A stretch of 64,000 bases of DNA from Listeria rocourtiae FSL F6-920 (GTDB lineage: Bacteria; Bacillota; Bacilli; Lactobacillales; Listeriaceae), in NCBI RefSeq assembly GCF_000525975.1, contig NZ_AODK01000015.1, positions 1 to 64,000 of the forward strand. Direction: 5' to 3'. The first letter of the stretch is position 1. Each line of letters starts with the position of its first letter. Both the position numbers and the translations under genes were made by a program. Shown piece after piece: positions 46,574-55,440 of the stretch. Under the pieces are notes generated by a model, which saw only the letters and a list, made by a program, of their open reading frames with translations, made no database searches and had not been told where the DNA came from.

Positions 46574-46798
46574 ATCCTTCCAAATCCCTTGAATACAAAC
46601 GCTTTCGATCGATTTATGTGAAGCAATGTATACGTCTTACCCGAAAAAAGAATCCGTGATATCTTGCTTATTTTTGGTTAGAAATATATTTTGTCCCAGG
46701 CCCGTTACCTCCTGTGGGTTTAATACGTTTAGAATATCATGTTTTCTTAACAATTGGGAGACTTTTGTAAAAATTTATTTCTGTTAAGTGGGATTTCG

Positions 46799-46827
46799 TT
46801 GTGTGATAAGGGATTTCAGGTTATAAT
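46799..46827 (+). promoter_or_regulatory. sigma-A promoter of yhaO-yhaN
   Basis: TTGTGT and a perfect TATAAT are separated by 17 bases, with the start codon 33 bases after the -10. Confidence 0.6.
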
Positions 46828-46859
46828 AGAACGTATATTCGTAAATTAGGAGGGCTATA

Positions 46860-48098
46860 ATGAAAGAGGTAAGGTTTGTACATATGGCTGATCTACATTT
46901 GGATAGCCCGTTTTTAGGTTTAAAGCAGTTACCGGATGTGGTTTTTAGACAGTTAAAGGACAGCACTTTTGTATCGTTTACTAAAAGTGTCGATGTGGCG
47001 ATAGAAGAAATGGTTGATTTTGTGATTATTGCTGGTGATATATATGATGAAGAAGATCAGAGTATCAAGGCACAGGCTCGGTTTTATCGGGAAATGGAGC
47101 GATTGAATAAAAGTGGAATTCCTGTTTATATGATACATGGAAATCATGATTATATAGCGAAGTATCAGGACCGACTGAAATTACCTGATAATGTAACGGT
47201 TTTTGATACAGAGCTAGAGTGTTATCAGTTTACGAGTTCACGTGGAAGTACAGCGAATTTATATGGCTTTAGTTATGGTGAACGTCATGTTCGAGAAGCG
47301 GTTTACAAGAACTATGAACGTATGGGTGAGGCTGATTTTCATATCGGTTTGTTACATGGTTCGGAGATGACCGGGAATCCAATGCAGGATGTTTATGCTC
47401 CATTTCGAGTGAATGATATGAAACAAATGGATTATTGGGCACTGGGACATATCCATTTACGGCAAGTTTTAGCAGAGGAGCCAATGATTTATTTCCCGGG
47501 AAATATTCAAGGGCGGCATCGTAAAGAAGCTGGAGAAAAAGGTGTTACGCTTGTCTCACTACGTGAAACTGGCACAGAGTTGACTTTTGTCGATACAGCA
47601 CCAATTATTTGGGAAGAGAGAAGACTTGAAATTCGAACAGAAGTAGATTTTTCGGGGCTTTTTCAATTGCTGATGCAGGCGGTGAAAGAAGCTAAGAGGG
47701 CGGATAAGGCAGTTTTACTATCACTCGTTGTGAAATCGGAGGTTGCGCTTAGTAGTGACGTGAAGCAGCGTATGGATAGTGGTGAATGGCTAGATACGTT
47801 ACAGGAGCTATGGATAGATGAGCCGAATTTTGTTTGGGTGATGCGCGTGGCTTATGAGGTAGTGAAGCAGGATACTGATTGGCTGGCCTCCTCGGGGTTG
47901 GTGGCGGAATGGGAGATGGCGAAAGAAGCTTTGAAGCAGGAAAGTGCTTTTTATCAGACAACAGAAAGTTTATTTGCAAATGGTGCAACGAGTCGCTTTT
48001 TAGAAGATCTGGATGGATTAGAGCGCGAGGCACTTGTTGAAGATTCAGCTAGTTTGTTAGAAAATATGTTGGAACAGTTAAAGGGTGACATCAAATGA
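46860..48098 (+). CDS. yhaO: SbcD-like DNA repair exonuclease subunit YhaO
   Basis: A 412-residue calcineurin-like phosphoesterase of the SbcD/Mre11 group. Metal-binding motifs appear in order: MADLHLDSPF (about 9-18), AGDIYDEED, HGNHDY, LLHGSE and GHIHLRQ. The C-terminal part would contact the SMC-like partner. It starts at ATG 46860 after TTAGGAGGG and overlaps yhaN by four bases (ATGA), so the two are made together. The pair resembles SbcCD and is presumed to process DNA ends. Confidence 0.9.
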   Translation: MKEVRFVHMADLHLDSPFLGLKQLPDVVFRQLKDSTFVSFTKSVDVAIEEMVDFVIIAGDIYDEEDQSIKAQARFYREMERLNKSGIPVYMIHGNHDYIAKYQDRLKLPDNVTVFDTELECYQFTSSRGSTANLYGFSYGERHVREAVYKNYERMGEADFHIGLLHGSEMTGNPMQDVYAPFRVNDMKQMDYWALGHIHLRQVLAEEPMIYFPGNIQGRHRKEAGEKGVTLVSLRETGTELTFVDTAPIIWEERRLEIRTEVDFSGLFQLLMQAVKEAKRADKAVLLSLVVKSEVALSSDVKQRMDSGEWLDTLQELWIDEPNFVWVMRVAYEVVKQDTDWLASSGLVAEWEMAKEALKQESAFYQTTESLFANGATSRFLEDLDGLEREALVEDSASLLENMLEQLKGDIK

Positions 48099-50902
48099 GA
48101 ATTAATGCATTGGAGATTATTGGATATGGTAAATGGGAAGGAAAAACAATAGAGAACTTGCAGGATTTTCAATTGTTTTTTGGATTAAATGAGGCTGGAA
48201 AGTCAACAATTATGGCTTTTATTCACAGTATCTTATTTGGTTTCCCGACAAAGCAACAAAGTTTACCGCGAATGGAGCCTAAGAATAAGGGAGCTTACGG
48301 TGGAAAATTGGTGTTGGAGGATACGGTGTTTGGCCAGGTTACTGTAGAGCGATTACGTGGTAAGGCAACAGGAGATGTGATCGTTTATTTTGAGGATGGA
48401 TCGACTGGAGCAGATGCTGAATTGGAACAAATACTTGGTGGGATGGACCGAGCGCGCTATCAATCTATTTTTTCTTTTGATATCCATGGTTTACAAAATG
48501 TGCAGAACTTAAAGGAAGTAGATTTTGAGAGGTATCTATTGGCAACTGGGACGATTGGTTCGGATGTTTTGATTCGAGCAGAGGAGCGCTTGCAAAAGAG
48601 ACTGGATGAACTCTTTAAGCCGAGTGGGAAAAACCCGAAGCTGAATCGGCAGTTGCAAAAGGTGAAGCAGTCATTTGCTACTTATCAAGATGGAAAGCGA
48701 AACAACCAACAGTATTTGCGCATTTTGAGTGATTTGGAAGAGGCGCAAGACGGTGTTGCTAGAGTGCATGCGCAGAGACAGGAACTTCGACTTGAAGTGG
48801 AGCAGGAAGAAACCTTACTCAAGATTTGGCCAATTTATGAAGAGTGGCAGTTCTTAAGGAAGCAAATGGCACAGTTGGGAGATTTGGACTTTCCAGCAAA
48901 TGGTGTTGTTCGGCTGGAGCATTTGGTGGCGAGAGAGAAGGAACTGAATGCACAACTCATTCAGTGGCAGGAGCATTTAGTACAGCTTGTCGAACAACAG
49001 CGAACGAATGAGTTGTGGAGTGAGTCAGATGCGGAGAAAGTGGATGGATTATTGGAGGAGTGGCCGCTTTTTCAGGAATGGCAAAGACATGTTAGTGAGC
49101 TAGAGCAAGAGATTCGTTACTTGAATCAGAAGGAGGCACAACAGTTTGTATCATTGGATGCGGTGAAGGTAATTCCTGAGGATGATGATATTTTAGCGAT
49201 GCAACTGGATGTTTCTATAGAGCATGACTTGGCGAATTTACAACAGGAAGCAGAACGGAATCAGCTTCAAGTTGCTGAGTTGCAACAACAGGAGTCATGG
49301 AAGAACAACGAATTGGCACAACTCCAGAAACAGTGCGAGAATTTAGAACAGGGACTATGGTCTTCGGCTAAGTTTCAAGAAGCACAACAGAGATTAGAGC
49401 GGCAAGAAACAAGGAAGAAAGCGGTATCCCCTACGCTGGCTTTGGGATTATCTGCGGTATTTTTAGTATGTTTAGTTGTAGCTGTTGTGCTACAGTGGGT
49501 TATTTTATATGGTATGGCGGCGCTATTTTTGGCTGGAGCAGTTATTGTTTGGGTTAGGTTTACTAAGAAGCTGTTGGTGAAGAGCAATTATGACCCGATG
49601 TATTATGGCGCTTTTTTGGAGCAAAAGCAAGCGAGAGTTGCACTTAAAAAGTGCTACGACGAAATGGATTATTTGACGGTACAGTTGGGACAATTGGAGG
49701 AGCGGTTGCGAGAATTGCGAATAGTTGATGCGGATTTGGACGCTAAATGGCAGGTATATCGAGAGTTATTTTTCTTGCCGAATGATTTTTCCGGGAAACG
49801 CTTGGAGAGTATTTTGTTTGTTTGGCGTGAGGTTAGGCTGGGGATAGAGAACAAGACAAAGGCTACGAATGAAGCGCGAGTTTTAGAAAAGAAAGTGGCT
49901 ACATGGACGTCGAAGCTTGGAGAGTTGGAGCAAGAATTAGGACTCGAATCATTGCCTATAGATGAGCAGGTGATGCAACTTAGGACAAAGCGTAAGACGC
50001 GGAAATCGTTTGTTGCAGAAATTGCGAAGTCACAGGAAAAAGAGGAGCAATTACGAAATCAGATTGCTATTTTGGAGCGTGAAAAGGCTTCGATAGCATT
50101 GGATAAGTCGGAATTGTTAAAGGCTGCGAATGTGAAGAATGAAGAGTTTTTCCGGCAGAAAGGATTGCAAGTAGAGCAACAGTGGAAATGGCAGGAACGG
50201 GCTGTTTTGCTTCGAGCGCAAATTACGGATGTGCACTTGGAAATGTTGGCAGAGGTTCAGCATGAGAGCGAGATTAGTACGCAAGTGCTGGCGCGCAAAG
50301 ACAGATTACGAATGTTGGATGCGGATTTGGATCGTTATAATAAGATGATTGTCGAGAATGAATTGGCAAGGGATGCGCTTGAGGATGGACAAAGTTTCTC
50401 GGATCGGATGCAACATTTTTATTCGGAGCAAGAGACTTTTCAAGAGCTAGCGAAGGAATGGATTCGTGTGAAGTTGGCGAAGGAAATGGTTGGCCAAATT
50501 ATGCGTAAATTGCAGGAGGAGAAATTACCAAAAGTTTTAACGCGCGCGACGCATTTCTTTCATTTACTTTCAAAAGGTAATTATAAGCAAGTCCGATTTG
50601 TGGAAAATAGGTTGCAAGTGGAACGTCACGATGGGATGCGATTCTTTCCAGAGGAGCTGAGTCAAGCGACGAAGGAACAATTGTACTTGGCAATTCGGTT
50701 TGCGGTGATTCAAATGTTGCATGGTGAACAACGCTTGCCGATTATTATCGATGATAGCTTTGTAAATTTTGATGAAGCACGTTTGGAGGAAATTATGATA
50801 TTGTTGCAGGACATACGGCAGGATAATCAGATTATCTTTTTTACATGTCATAAGCAACTTAGTAAATATTTTTCCAAGGAAGCGCAACACATGCTATACT
50901 AG
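48095..50902 (+). CDS. yhaN: SMC-like ATPase YhaN, partner of YhaO
   Basis: A 935-residue Rad50/SbcC-like protein. Walker A GLNEAGKST is at residues 30-38, the N-terminal ATPase half contains FSFDIHGLQNV, and long coiled coils fill about 170-440 and 510-800. The C-terminal half has the signature region LSQATKEQLYLAIRFA and Walker B LPIIIDDSFVNFDEARLE. A pair of hydrophobic helices at about 450-490 interrupts the coiled coil, so the arm may be membrane-inserted. The frame is intact despite its length. It is co-translated with yhaO, and the exoribonuclease gene yhaM follows after 51 bases. Confidence 0.9.
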   Translation: MRINALEIIGYGKWEGKTIENLQDFQLFFGLNEAGKSTIMAFIHSILFGFPTKQQSLPRMEPKNKGAYGGKLVLEDTVFGQVTVERLRGKATGDVIVYFEDGSTGADAELEQILGGMDRARYQSIFSFDIHGLQNVQNLKEVDFERYLLATGTIGSDVLIRAEERLQKRLDELFKPSGKNPKLNRQLQKVKQSFATYQDGKRNNQQYLRILSDLEEAQDGVARVHAQRQELRLEVEQEETLLKIWPIYEEWQFLRKQMAQLGDLDFPANGVVRLEHLVAREKELNAQLIQWQEHLVQLVEQQRTNELWSESDAEKVDGLLEEWPLFQEWQRHVSELEQEIRYLNQKEAQQFVSLDAVKVIPEDDDILAMQLDVSIEHDLANLQQEAERNQLQVAELQQQESWKNNELAQLQKQCENLEQGLWSSAKFQEAQQRLERQETRKKAVSPTLALGLSAVFLVCLVVAVVLQWVILYGMAALFLAGAVIVWVRFTKKLLVKSNYDPMYYGAFLEQKQARVALKKCYDEMDYLTVQLGQLEERLRELRIVDADLDAKWQVYRELFFLPNDFSGKRLESILFVWREVRLGIENKTKATNEARVLEKKVATWTSKLGELEQELGLESLPIDEQVMQLRTKRKTRKSFVAEIAKSQEKEEQLRNQIAILEREKASIALDKSELLKAANVKNEEFFRQKGLQVEQQWKWQERAVLLRAQITDVHLEMLAEVQHESEISTQVLARKDRLRMLDADLDRYNKMIVENELARDALEDGQSFSDRMQHFYSEQETFQELAKEWIRVKLAKEMVGQIMRKLQEEKLPKVLTRATHFFHLLSKGNYKQVRFVENRLQVERHDGMRFFPEELSQATKEQLYLAIRFAVIQMLHGEQRLPIIIDDSFVNFDEARLEEIMILLQDIRQDNQIIFFTCHKQLSKYFSKEAQHMLY

Positions 50903-50953
50903 AGTGGTAAAAGAGAGGCGAAAATGGAATAGGAGAAAGAAGGCGACCTGAAG

Positions 50954-51893
50954 ATGGATAAGAGATTATTGGATTATGAAGTTGGAGAAGGACTAGATTT
51001 GTTTTTATTAATTAAATCGAGTACGAGGGGAATCGCGAGCAATGGTAAGCCTTTTTTATCGTTAGTTTTACAAGATAAATCGGGAGAACTAGAGGCGAAA
51101 CTGTGGGACATTTCGGATAGTGATGAAGAGAATTATGCGAGTCAAAATATTGTCAATATCGTCGGTGAAGTACAGAATTACCGTGGTAGAAAGCAGTTGA
51201 AAATTCGCCAAATTAGGCAGTCATCAGGAATTGATGGTGTAAGCATTGGTCAGTTTATGGAAACGGCTCCGATTGATAAAACGGAGATGAGTGAAGAGGT
51301 TACAAAATATATTTTTGAGATGCAAAACGCGAATTTACAGCGGATTACACGGTCGCTTTTGAAGAAGTATCAGGATGATTTTTTTTGATTATCCAGCAGC
51401 GGTACGTCACCATCATGAATTTGTTTCTGGACTCAGTTTTCACGTGGTATCAATGTTACGCTTGGCAAAGTCTATTGCGGATTTGTACCCAACGGTGAAT
51501 CGGGATTTATTGTATGCAGGTGTGATTTTGCATGATCTTGGAAAGGTAATTGAGCTTTCAGGTCCCATTTCTACTACGTATACATTGGAAGGAAATTTGA
51601 TTGGACATATTTCGATTGTCGTAGAAGAAGTGAGTAAGATGGCTGACGAGTTAGGCATTGATGGTGAGGAAGTTGTGATATTGAAGCACGTCCTGTTGAG
51701 CCATCATGGTAAAGGTGAGTGGGGTAGTCCTAAACCTCCGCTTGTGAGAGAGGCTGAAATTCTGCATCAGATTGATTTGATGGATGCATCGATGAATATG
51801 ATGGACAAAGCATTGCGTCATACGAAACCAGGCGAGTTCTCAGAGCGAGTGTTTGGCTTGGATAATCGATCGTTCTATAATCCAAATTTTTGA
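50954..51893 (+). CDS. yhaM: 3'-5' exoribonuclease YhaM (frameshifted)
   Basis: Of about 312 residues after repair. An N-terminal OB-fold domain (about 1-100, with [21 protein letters not shown]) is followed by an HD domain with [13 protein letters not shown] and ILHDLGK. YhaM degrades RNA from the 3' end with Mn2+. An 8-T run at 51379-51386 carries one T too many; repair reads [20 protein letters not shown] 50954 is preceded by GAAGGCGACC. It is probably in one operon with yhaON, as in Bacillus. Confidence 0.9.
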
Positions 51894-51912
51894 ATGAAAA
51901 GTAGAAACGTCC

Positions 51913-51982
51913 GTGAAGCTGGGGCCAAAGCTAGTAGGCACGATACAGGAAGTGATTACTAGCTTCACTAATTTTATTTTTT
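51913..51982 (+). terminator. structured region after yhaM with alternative stems
   Basis: GTGAAGCT (51913-51920) pairs exactly with AGCTTCAC (51961-51968), while GCTAGTA (51930-51936) pairs with TACTAGC (51957-51963). The two pairings overlap at AGC. A T-rich tail (TAATTTTATTTTTT) follows. It is probably a terminator, with a competing fold. Confidence 0.5.
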
Positions 51983-52048
51983 GAATCTAGCAACAAATCT
52001 TGCTATACTAAACAGGCAATCAAAAAGCAAAGAAATGAGGAATAAGAA

Positions 52049-52429
52049 ATGATTAATAAAATAGGTCAAGTAATGCTTTACGTCAACGATCAAGAAGCAC
52101 TTGCGAAATTTTGGACAGAAAAAGTGGGCTTCGTTATTCTATCTGAAAATGCACCCGGTGCACCGGAGCGCTGGATTGAAATTGCACCAGCGAAAGATTC
52201 TGCAACGACATTTGTGTTACAAGATAAGGTTGCAGTAGGGAAGGCTCAACCTGAAATGAATCTGGGCACGCCATCAATCTTGTTATACGGTAAAAATCTA
52301 GATGCTATGTATGAGGATTTCAAAGCAAAAGGGATTACAGTCGGTGAACTGGTAGATATACCGAATTTTGGTCGCGTTTTTAATTTTGCAGATATCGAGA
52401 ATAACTACTTCGCAATCCTTGAAAAATAA
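52049..52429 (+). CDS. VOC (glyoxalase-like) family protein
   Basis: A 126-residue vicinal-oxygen-chelate protein resembling B. subtilis YqjC/PhnB-like extradiol or glyoxalase proteins. It begins IGQVMLYVNDQEALAKFWTEKVGF, has a central ERWIEIAPA and ends GRVFNFADIENNYFAILE. The first metal-ligand histidine of true glyoxalases is not evident (Gln at IGQV), so the reaction is unclear. ATG 52049 is preceded by GAGGAA. A strong terminator follows. Confidence 0.85.
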   Translation: MINKIGQVMLYVNDQEALAKFWTEKVGFVILSENAPGAPERWIEIAPAKDSATTFVLQDKVAVGKAQPEMNLGTPSILLYGKNLDAMYEDFKAKGITVGELVDIPNFGRVFNFADIENNYFAILEK

Positions 52430-52432
52430 GCA

Positions 52433-52469
52433 AAAAGGTCTGAAATCCATCGCGGATTTCAGACCTTTT
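52433..52469. terminator. bidirectional terminator with a 16-bp perfect stem
   Basis: AAAAGGTCTGAAATCC and its exact complement flank the loop ATCGC, between the convergent VOC and prsA genes. Confidence 0.88.
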
Positions 52470-52484
52470 CAATCTCAATAGTTA

Positions 52485-53363
52485 TTATTTAGATGATGAC
52501 GCAGAACCGTCGTATTGTTTAAATGCGTCTTTCAAATCTTTATCATCAATCTTAACGTCAGCTTTTTTGTATAGTTTTTCTAGTGCGGCAGTTTTTGTTT
52601 CTGCAGTTACTTTTGATGCCAAGTAGTCTTTCTTCACTTGTTCTTTGTCTTTCTCAAAAGTAGTTTTTTCTGGGTGATCTAACATTTTGATGATGTGGTA
52701 ACCAGCATCTGTTTTAACAACTGGGCTGATGTCACCTTTGTTTTTCAAAGCGTAAGCTGCTTTTTCGAATTCAGGCAACATTTTACCAGGACCGAATGGA
52801 GCAAGTTTACCACCTTGTGTAGCAGAACCAGTATCTGTAGAGTTAGCTTTGGCTAGCTCTTCAAAGTTACCGCCAGTTGTTACTTTCTTATGAAGATCGT
52901 CAGCTTTTGCTTTATCAGCAACTAAGATGTGTTCTACAGTAATATTTGGTTTCCAAGTTTTGTAGTATGCTTCTAATGCTTTATCGCTTGTATCAACAGA
53001 AGCTTCTGCTGCTTTTGTACTTAAAAGATCGAATTTCAGGTAATCGGATTTGAATGTTTTCTCCGTGTAACCACTTTGTTGTAACATGCTTGCAAGTTGA
53101 TCACCATATTGGTCTTCAAAAGTCTTGTAAGCTGCATCGATTTCTTTGTCTGTCACTTTATATTTGTCCTCTAAAATCTTAGTCATTGCTAATTGCGACA
53201 CGTATTGATCGCCGACTTTATCTTTCATTGCATCGTAAAGTTCTTGTTGTGTTACATCTCCAGCTTTTGTTTCAACAACGGCGTCATTTGCAGAGTTCCC
53301 ACAAGCTGCTAAGCTGAATAGACCCACCATTGATACCATACCTAATACTAATTTCTTCTTCAT
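52485..53363 (-). CDS. prsA: PrsA-type foldase lipoprotein (parvulin PPIase)
   Basis: A 292-residue lipoprotein. Signal peptide with lipobox SLAAC, modified Cys21. The N-terminal chaperone half is followed by a PpiC parvulin domain (about 135-225) with ITVEHILVAD, GSATQGGKLAPFGPGKM and HIIKMLDHPE, and a Lys/Asp-rich C-terminal tail. It folds exported proteins at the membrane-wall interface; in L. monocytogenes the homologue here is PrsA2 (lmo2219), needed for secreted virulence factors. The start is ATG 53363 after GAGGAGCG. Confidence 0.93.
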   Translation of the reverse strand: MKKKLVLGMVSMVGLFSLAACGNSANDAVVETKAGDVTQQELYDAMKDKVGDQYVSQLAMTKILEDKYKVTDKEIDAAYKTFEDQYGDQLASMLQQSGYTEKTFKSDYLKFDLLSTKAAEASVDTSDKALEAYYKTWKPNITVEHILVADKAKADDLHKKVTTGGNFEELAKANSTDTGSATQGGKLAPFGPGKMLPEFEKAAYALKNKGDISPVVKTDAGYHIIKMLDHPEKTTFEKDKEQVKKDYLASKVTAETKTAALEKLYKKADVKIDDKDLKDAFKQYDGSASSSK

Positions 53364-53495
53364 TAACTAATACACGCTCCTCAAAATTTTAAAATAAGTT
53401 CTGGTTTAACTACACATCTATCATACCACATAATGGTTAGTAGTAGCGTAAAATGTCGAAAATCTAATCTATTTCTAATTTTGCCTAAGGTTTCT

Positions 53496-53684
53496 CTAAG
53501 ATAGCATAATGCCCTCAAATGTTGCTGAAAAAAGAAGTAACAGTACAGCAATGTTCACAACCCGGTAAAATAATTGGCATTGTTTTGGGTTAAAATCTTG
53601 TTTTGTCGCATATCGTTCGACTAGAAAGTTAAAAGCAAATAAAGCGATGACCCCAAAAATGGCATATAATACATAAAGTAACAT
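53496..53684 (-). CDS. small two-helix membrane protein
   Basis: A 62-residue protein with two hydrophobic helices (about 2-22 and 41-60) joined by a charged loop VERYATKQDFNPKQ. It starts at ATG 53684 with AAGGAGG upstream and lies 11 bases after the DUF3267 gene on the same strand, so they are likely co-transcribed. No family is recognised. Confidence 0.65.
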   Translation of the reverse strand: MLLYVLYAIFGVIALFAFNFLVERYATKQDFNPKQCQLFYRVVNIAVLLLLFSATFEGIMLS

Positions 53685-53695
53685 TGGGTTCCTCC

Positions 53696-54238
53696 TTACT
53701 CTTCTGACACAAGCACTGAAAAACCACGATCAGCATCTTCTACAAAAGTATGTTTTGGTGTTCCAATGATATTTCTAATATGAATGCAATCTGGATAGCA
53801 CATTCCTGCATGAATCGCAATCAAAATAAGAAAAAGAGGCGAGTGGAGTACAGGTGTCACTATCATGGCAACGATTAATAACGCTGAGATTACAATAAAC
53901 GGTAAAGCAAGCGATGCGATATAACGCCATTTTGGAATAACACGCTTTACTCGCATTTGTAAACATGGCAAGATGTAAAAATGACTTTTAAATCGCATTT
54001 GCAGGCCATTACGATAGGGTAATAAAGCGAGTAAGTGAAGACATTTATGAATTGGGTACAATAAAAGTAAGGCAATGAACGTAGGTAATTCAAAAATCAT
54101 CACAAATTGACCAGGAAAAGCCAAATTTTCAATTAAAACTAGGACGCACATAACGGCGAGTGAAATTAAGCTGGATTTAAAAAAGACGCGGTTATATTCA
54201 TCTTTTCGTTCCACATTAATTGTCTTTAAACAACGCAT
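53696..54238 (-). CDS. DUF3267 family membrane protein
   Basis: A 180-residue protein with four predicted helices. The segment YPIHKCLHLLALLPYR (about 61-76) keeps an HxxxH pattern as in DUF3267, a putative site-2-protease-like zincin family. KSHFYILPC and VIPKWRYIASLALPF follow as in the family. Whether it is an active protease is not known. The start is ATG 54238 with GGAGGATTAG before it. It lies between ytxH and prsA, matching the Listeria/Bacillus yha region. Confidence 0.7.
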   Translation of the reverse strand: MRCLKTINVERKDEYNRVFFKSSLISLAVMCVLVLIENLAFPGQFVMIFELPTFIALLLLYPIHKCLHLLALLPYRNGLQMRFKSHFYILPCLQMRVKRVIPKWRYIASLALPFIVISALLIVAMIVTPVLHSPLFLILIAIHAGMCYPDCIHIRNIIGTPKHTFVEDADRGFSVLVSEE

Positions 54239-54423
54239 GGCTAACTAATCCTCCATCTACTAAGAAAATATGTGATCCAAAGCAAGAATCATTATCCAAA
54301 ACATAAAGACTCACTAATCACCTTAGTATTGTAGTCCCTGTAGCATTTTTTTTCAACCTTTTTCTGAGTAATAAACAATAGGTTGTGAATAATGTATGTC
54401 AAATGTTGCTTTCTTTACGATTA

Positions 54424-54466
54424 AAAAAGACGTAAATGCTCTGCGGGAGAACAGTCTACGCCTTTT
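54424..54466 (-). terminator. terminator after the YtxH gene
   Basis: On the minus strand AAGGCGTA pairs with TACGTCTT around a 19-base loop and is followed by T's. Confidence 0.6.
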
Positions 54467-54469
54467 AAG

Positions 54470-54841
54470 TTATTTGGCTTCTTTTTTGTCTTTTTTTAAT
54501 GTTTTTTCTAGGTCTGATATTGTTTTTTGCATATCTTTAATTTCCTCTTTTAGACGAGCTTTTTCGGGTTCCATTTCTTCATTCCAATTGGCTACCGATT
54601 CTTTGATGTCTGTTGATAAATCTTTCAATAAAGTTGTGCCTTCTGTACTTAAAACTTGAACGGATTGGAACAAGTCTGTTGCATTATAGGCTAGCTCTTT
54701 TAAGATTACACTTGCTTCGCCTGATTTAGAAGCGATGTCTTGGCGTATTTCACGACCGGATTTAGGTGCTAGAATCAGTGCTGTTGCAGCGCTTGTAATA
54801 CCTCCGATAAGTACGCCGAGTAAGACAGATTTTGTATTCAT
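54470..54841 (-). CDS. YtxH domain protein (YhaH-like)
   Basis: A 123-residue protein. The N-terminal glycine-rich helix KSVLLGVLIGGITSAATALILAPKSGREIRQDI is the YtxH hallmark (residues 4-36). A long charged coiled coil follows and ends in a Lys-rich tail. It is probably membrane-associated; members are often stress-induced. ATG 54841 is chosen because AAGGAGTG is 6 bases before it; upstream ATG 54871 lies inside the hit gene. Confidence 0.85.
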   Translation of the reverse strand: MNTKSVLLGVLIGGITSAATALILAPKSGREIRQDIASKSGEASVILKELAYNATDLFQSVQVLSTEGTTLLKDLSTDIKESVANWNEEMEPEKARLKEEIKDMQKTISDLEKTLKKDKKEAK

Positions 54842-54854
54842 AGTTAACACTCCT

Positions 54855-55274
54855 TTAGACTTCTTTGGCAATTTTGTCAGCTAGTTCTTGGAAGGCTTCT
54901 TTGGAATACCAATTGGCATTGTCCGCCCATTTTAAGCCGAAATCATCTTTATTTTTATAGCGGGGAATAAGGTGAATATGAAAATGAAAGACGCTTTGTG
55001 ATGCGATTTCTTCATTGTTATTCAAAATATTAAGTCCTTTTAAGGGTAAAGCTTTTTTGAGTCCTGCTGCAATTTTTGGAACACGCTTAAATATTTCTGC
55101 TGCTGTTTCTTCTGGTAAGTCAAAAATATTACGCGCATGTTGTTTAGGGATAACGAGCGTGTGGCCTTCTGTTACTTGCCCTAAATCAAGAAAAGCATAC
55201 ACTTTGTCATCTTCATAAACTTTAGCTGAAGGAATCTCGCCGTTTATTATTTTGCAGAAAATACAATCATCCAT
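54855..55274 (-). CDS. hit: HIT-family nucleotide-binding protein
   Basis: A 139-residue histidine-triad hydrolase. The CIFCKIINGEIPS start has zinc-type cysteines, EGHTLVIPKQH lies in the middle, and the triad is HFHIHLIPR near residue 100. It hydrolyses AMP-linked nucleotides. ATG 55274 is chosen because GGAGGTG precedes it; the in-frame GTG/ATG further up is not supported. It is divergent from ecsA, as in Bacillus and Listeria. Confidence 0.9.
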   Translation of the reverse strand: MDDCIFCKIINGEIPSAKVYEDDKVYAFLDLGQVTEGHTLVIPKQHARNIFDLPEETAAEIFKRVPKIAAGLKKALPLKGLNILNNNEEIASQSVFHFHIHLIPRYKNKDDFGLKWADNANWYSKEAFQELADKIAKEV

Positions 55275-55440
55275 AATGAAATAGACACCTCCGAATAAAT
55301 TCACTCTCTCTTGTATCTAATGTACCATAAAATCGCGCAAAACGCATGTGTGAAACAAACTGGAATTAGTTAATTTATAGCGAAAATGATATTAACTATG
55401 CTATTATAGGGACAATAAGATGGATAATAGGAGTGATAAT

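Larger units (their letters stand above)
46405..46859. other. 455-base intergenic region between yheA-like and yhaO
   Basis: It holds the yheA terminator (46418-46462), copy 2 of the two-hairpin element (46510-46573), a minus-strand AACCCACAGGAGGT motif (46707-46720) and the yhaO promoter (46799-46827). No coding gene is supported. Confidence 0.6.
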
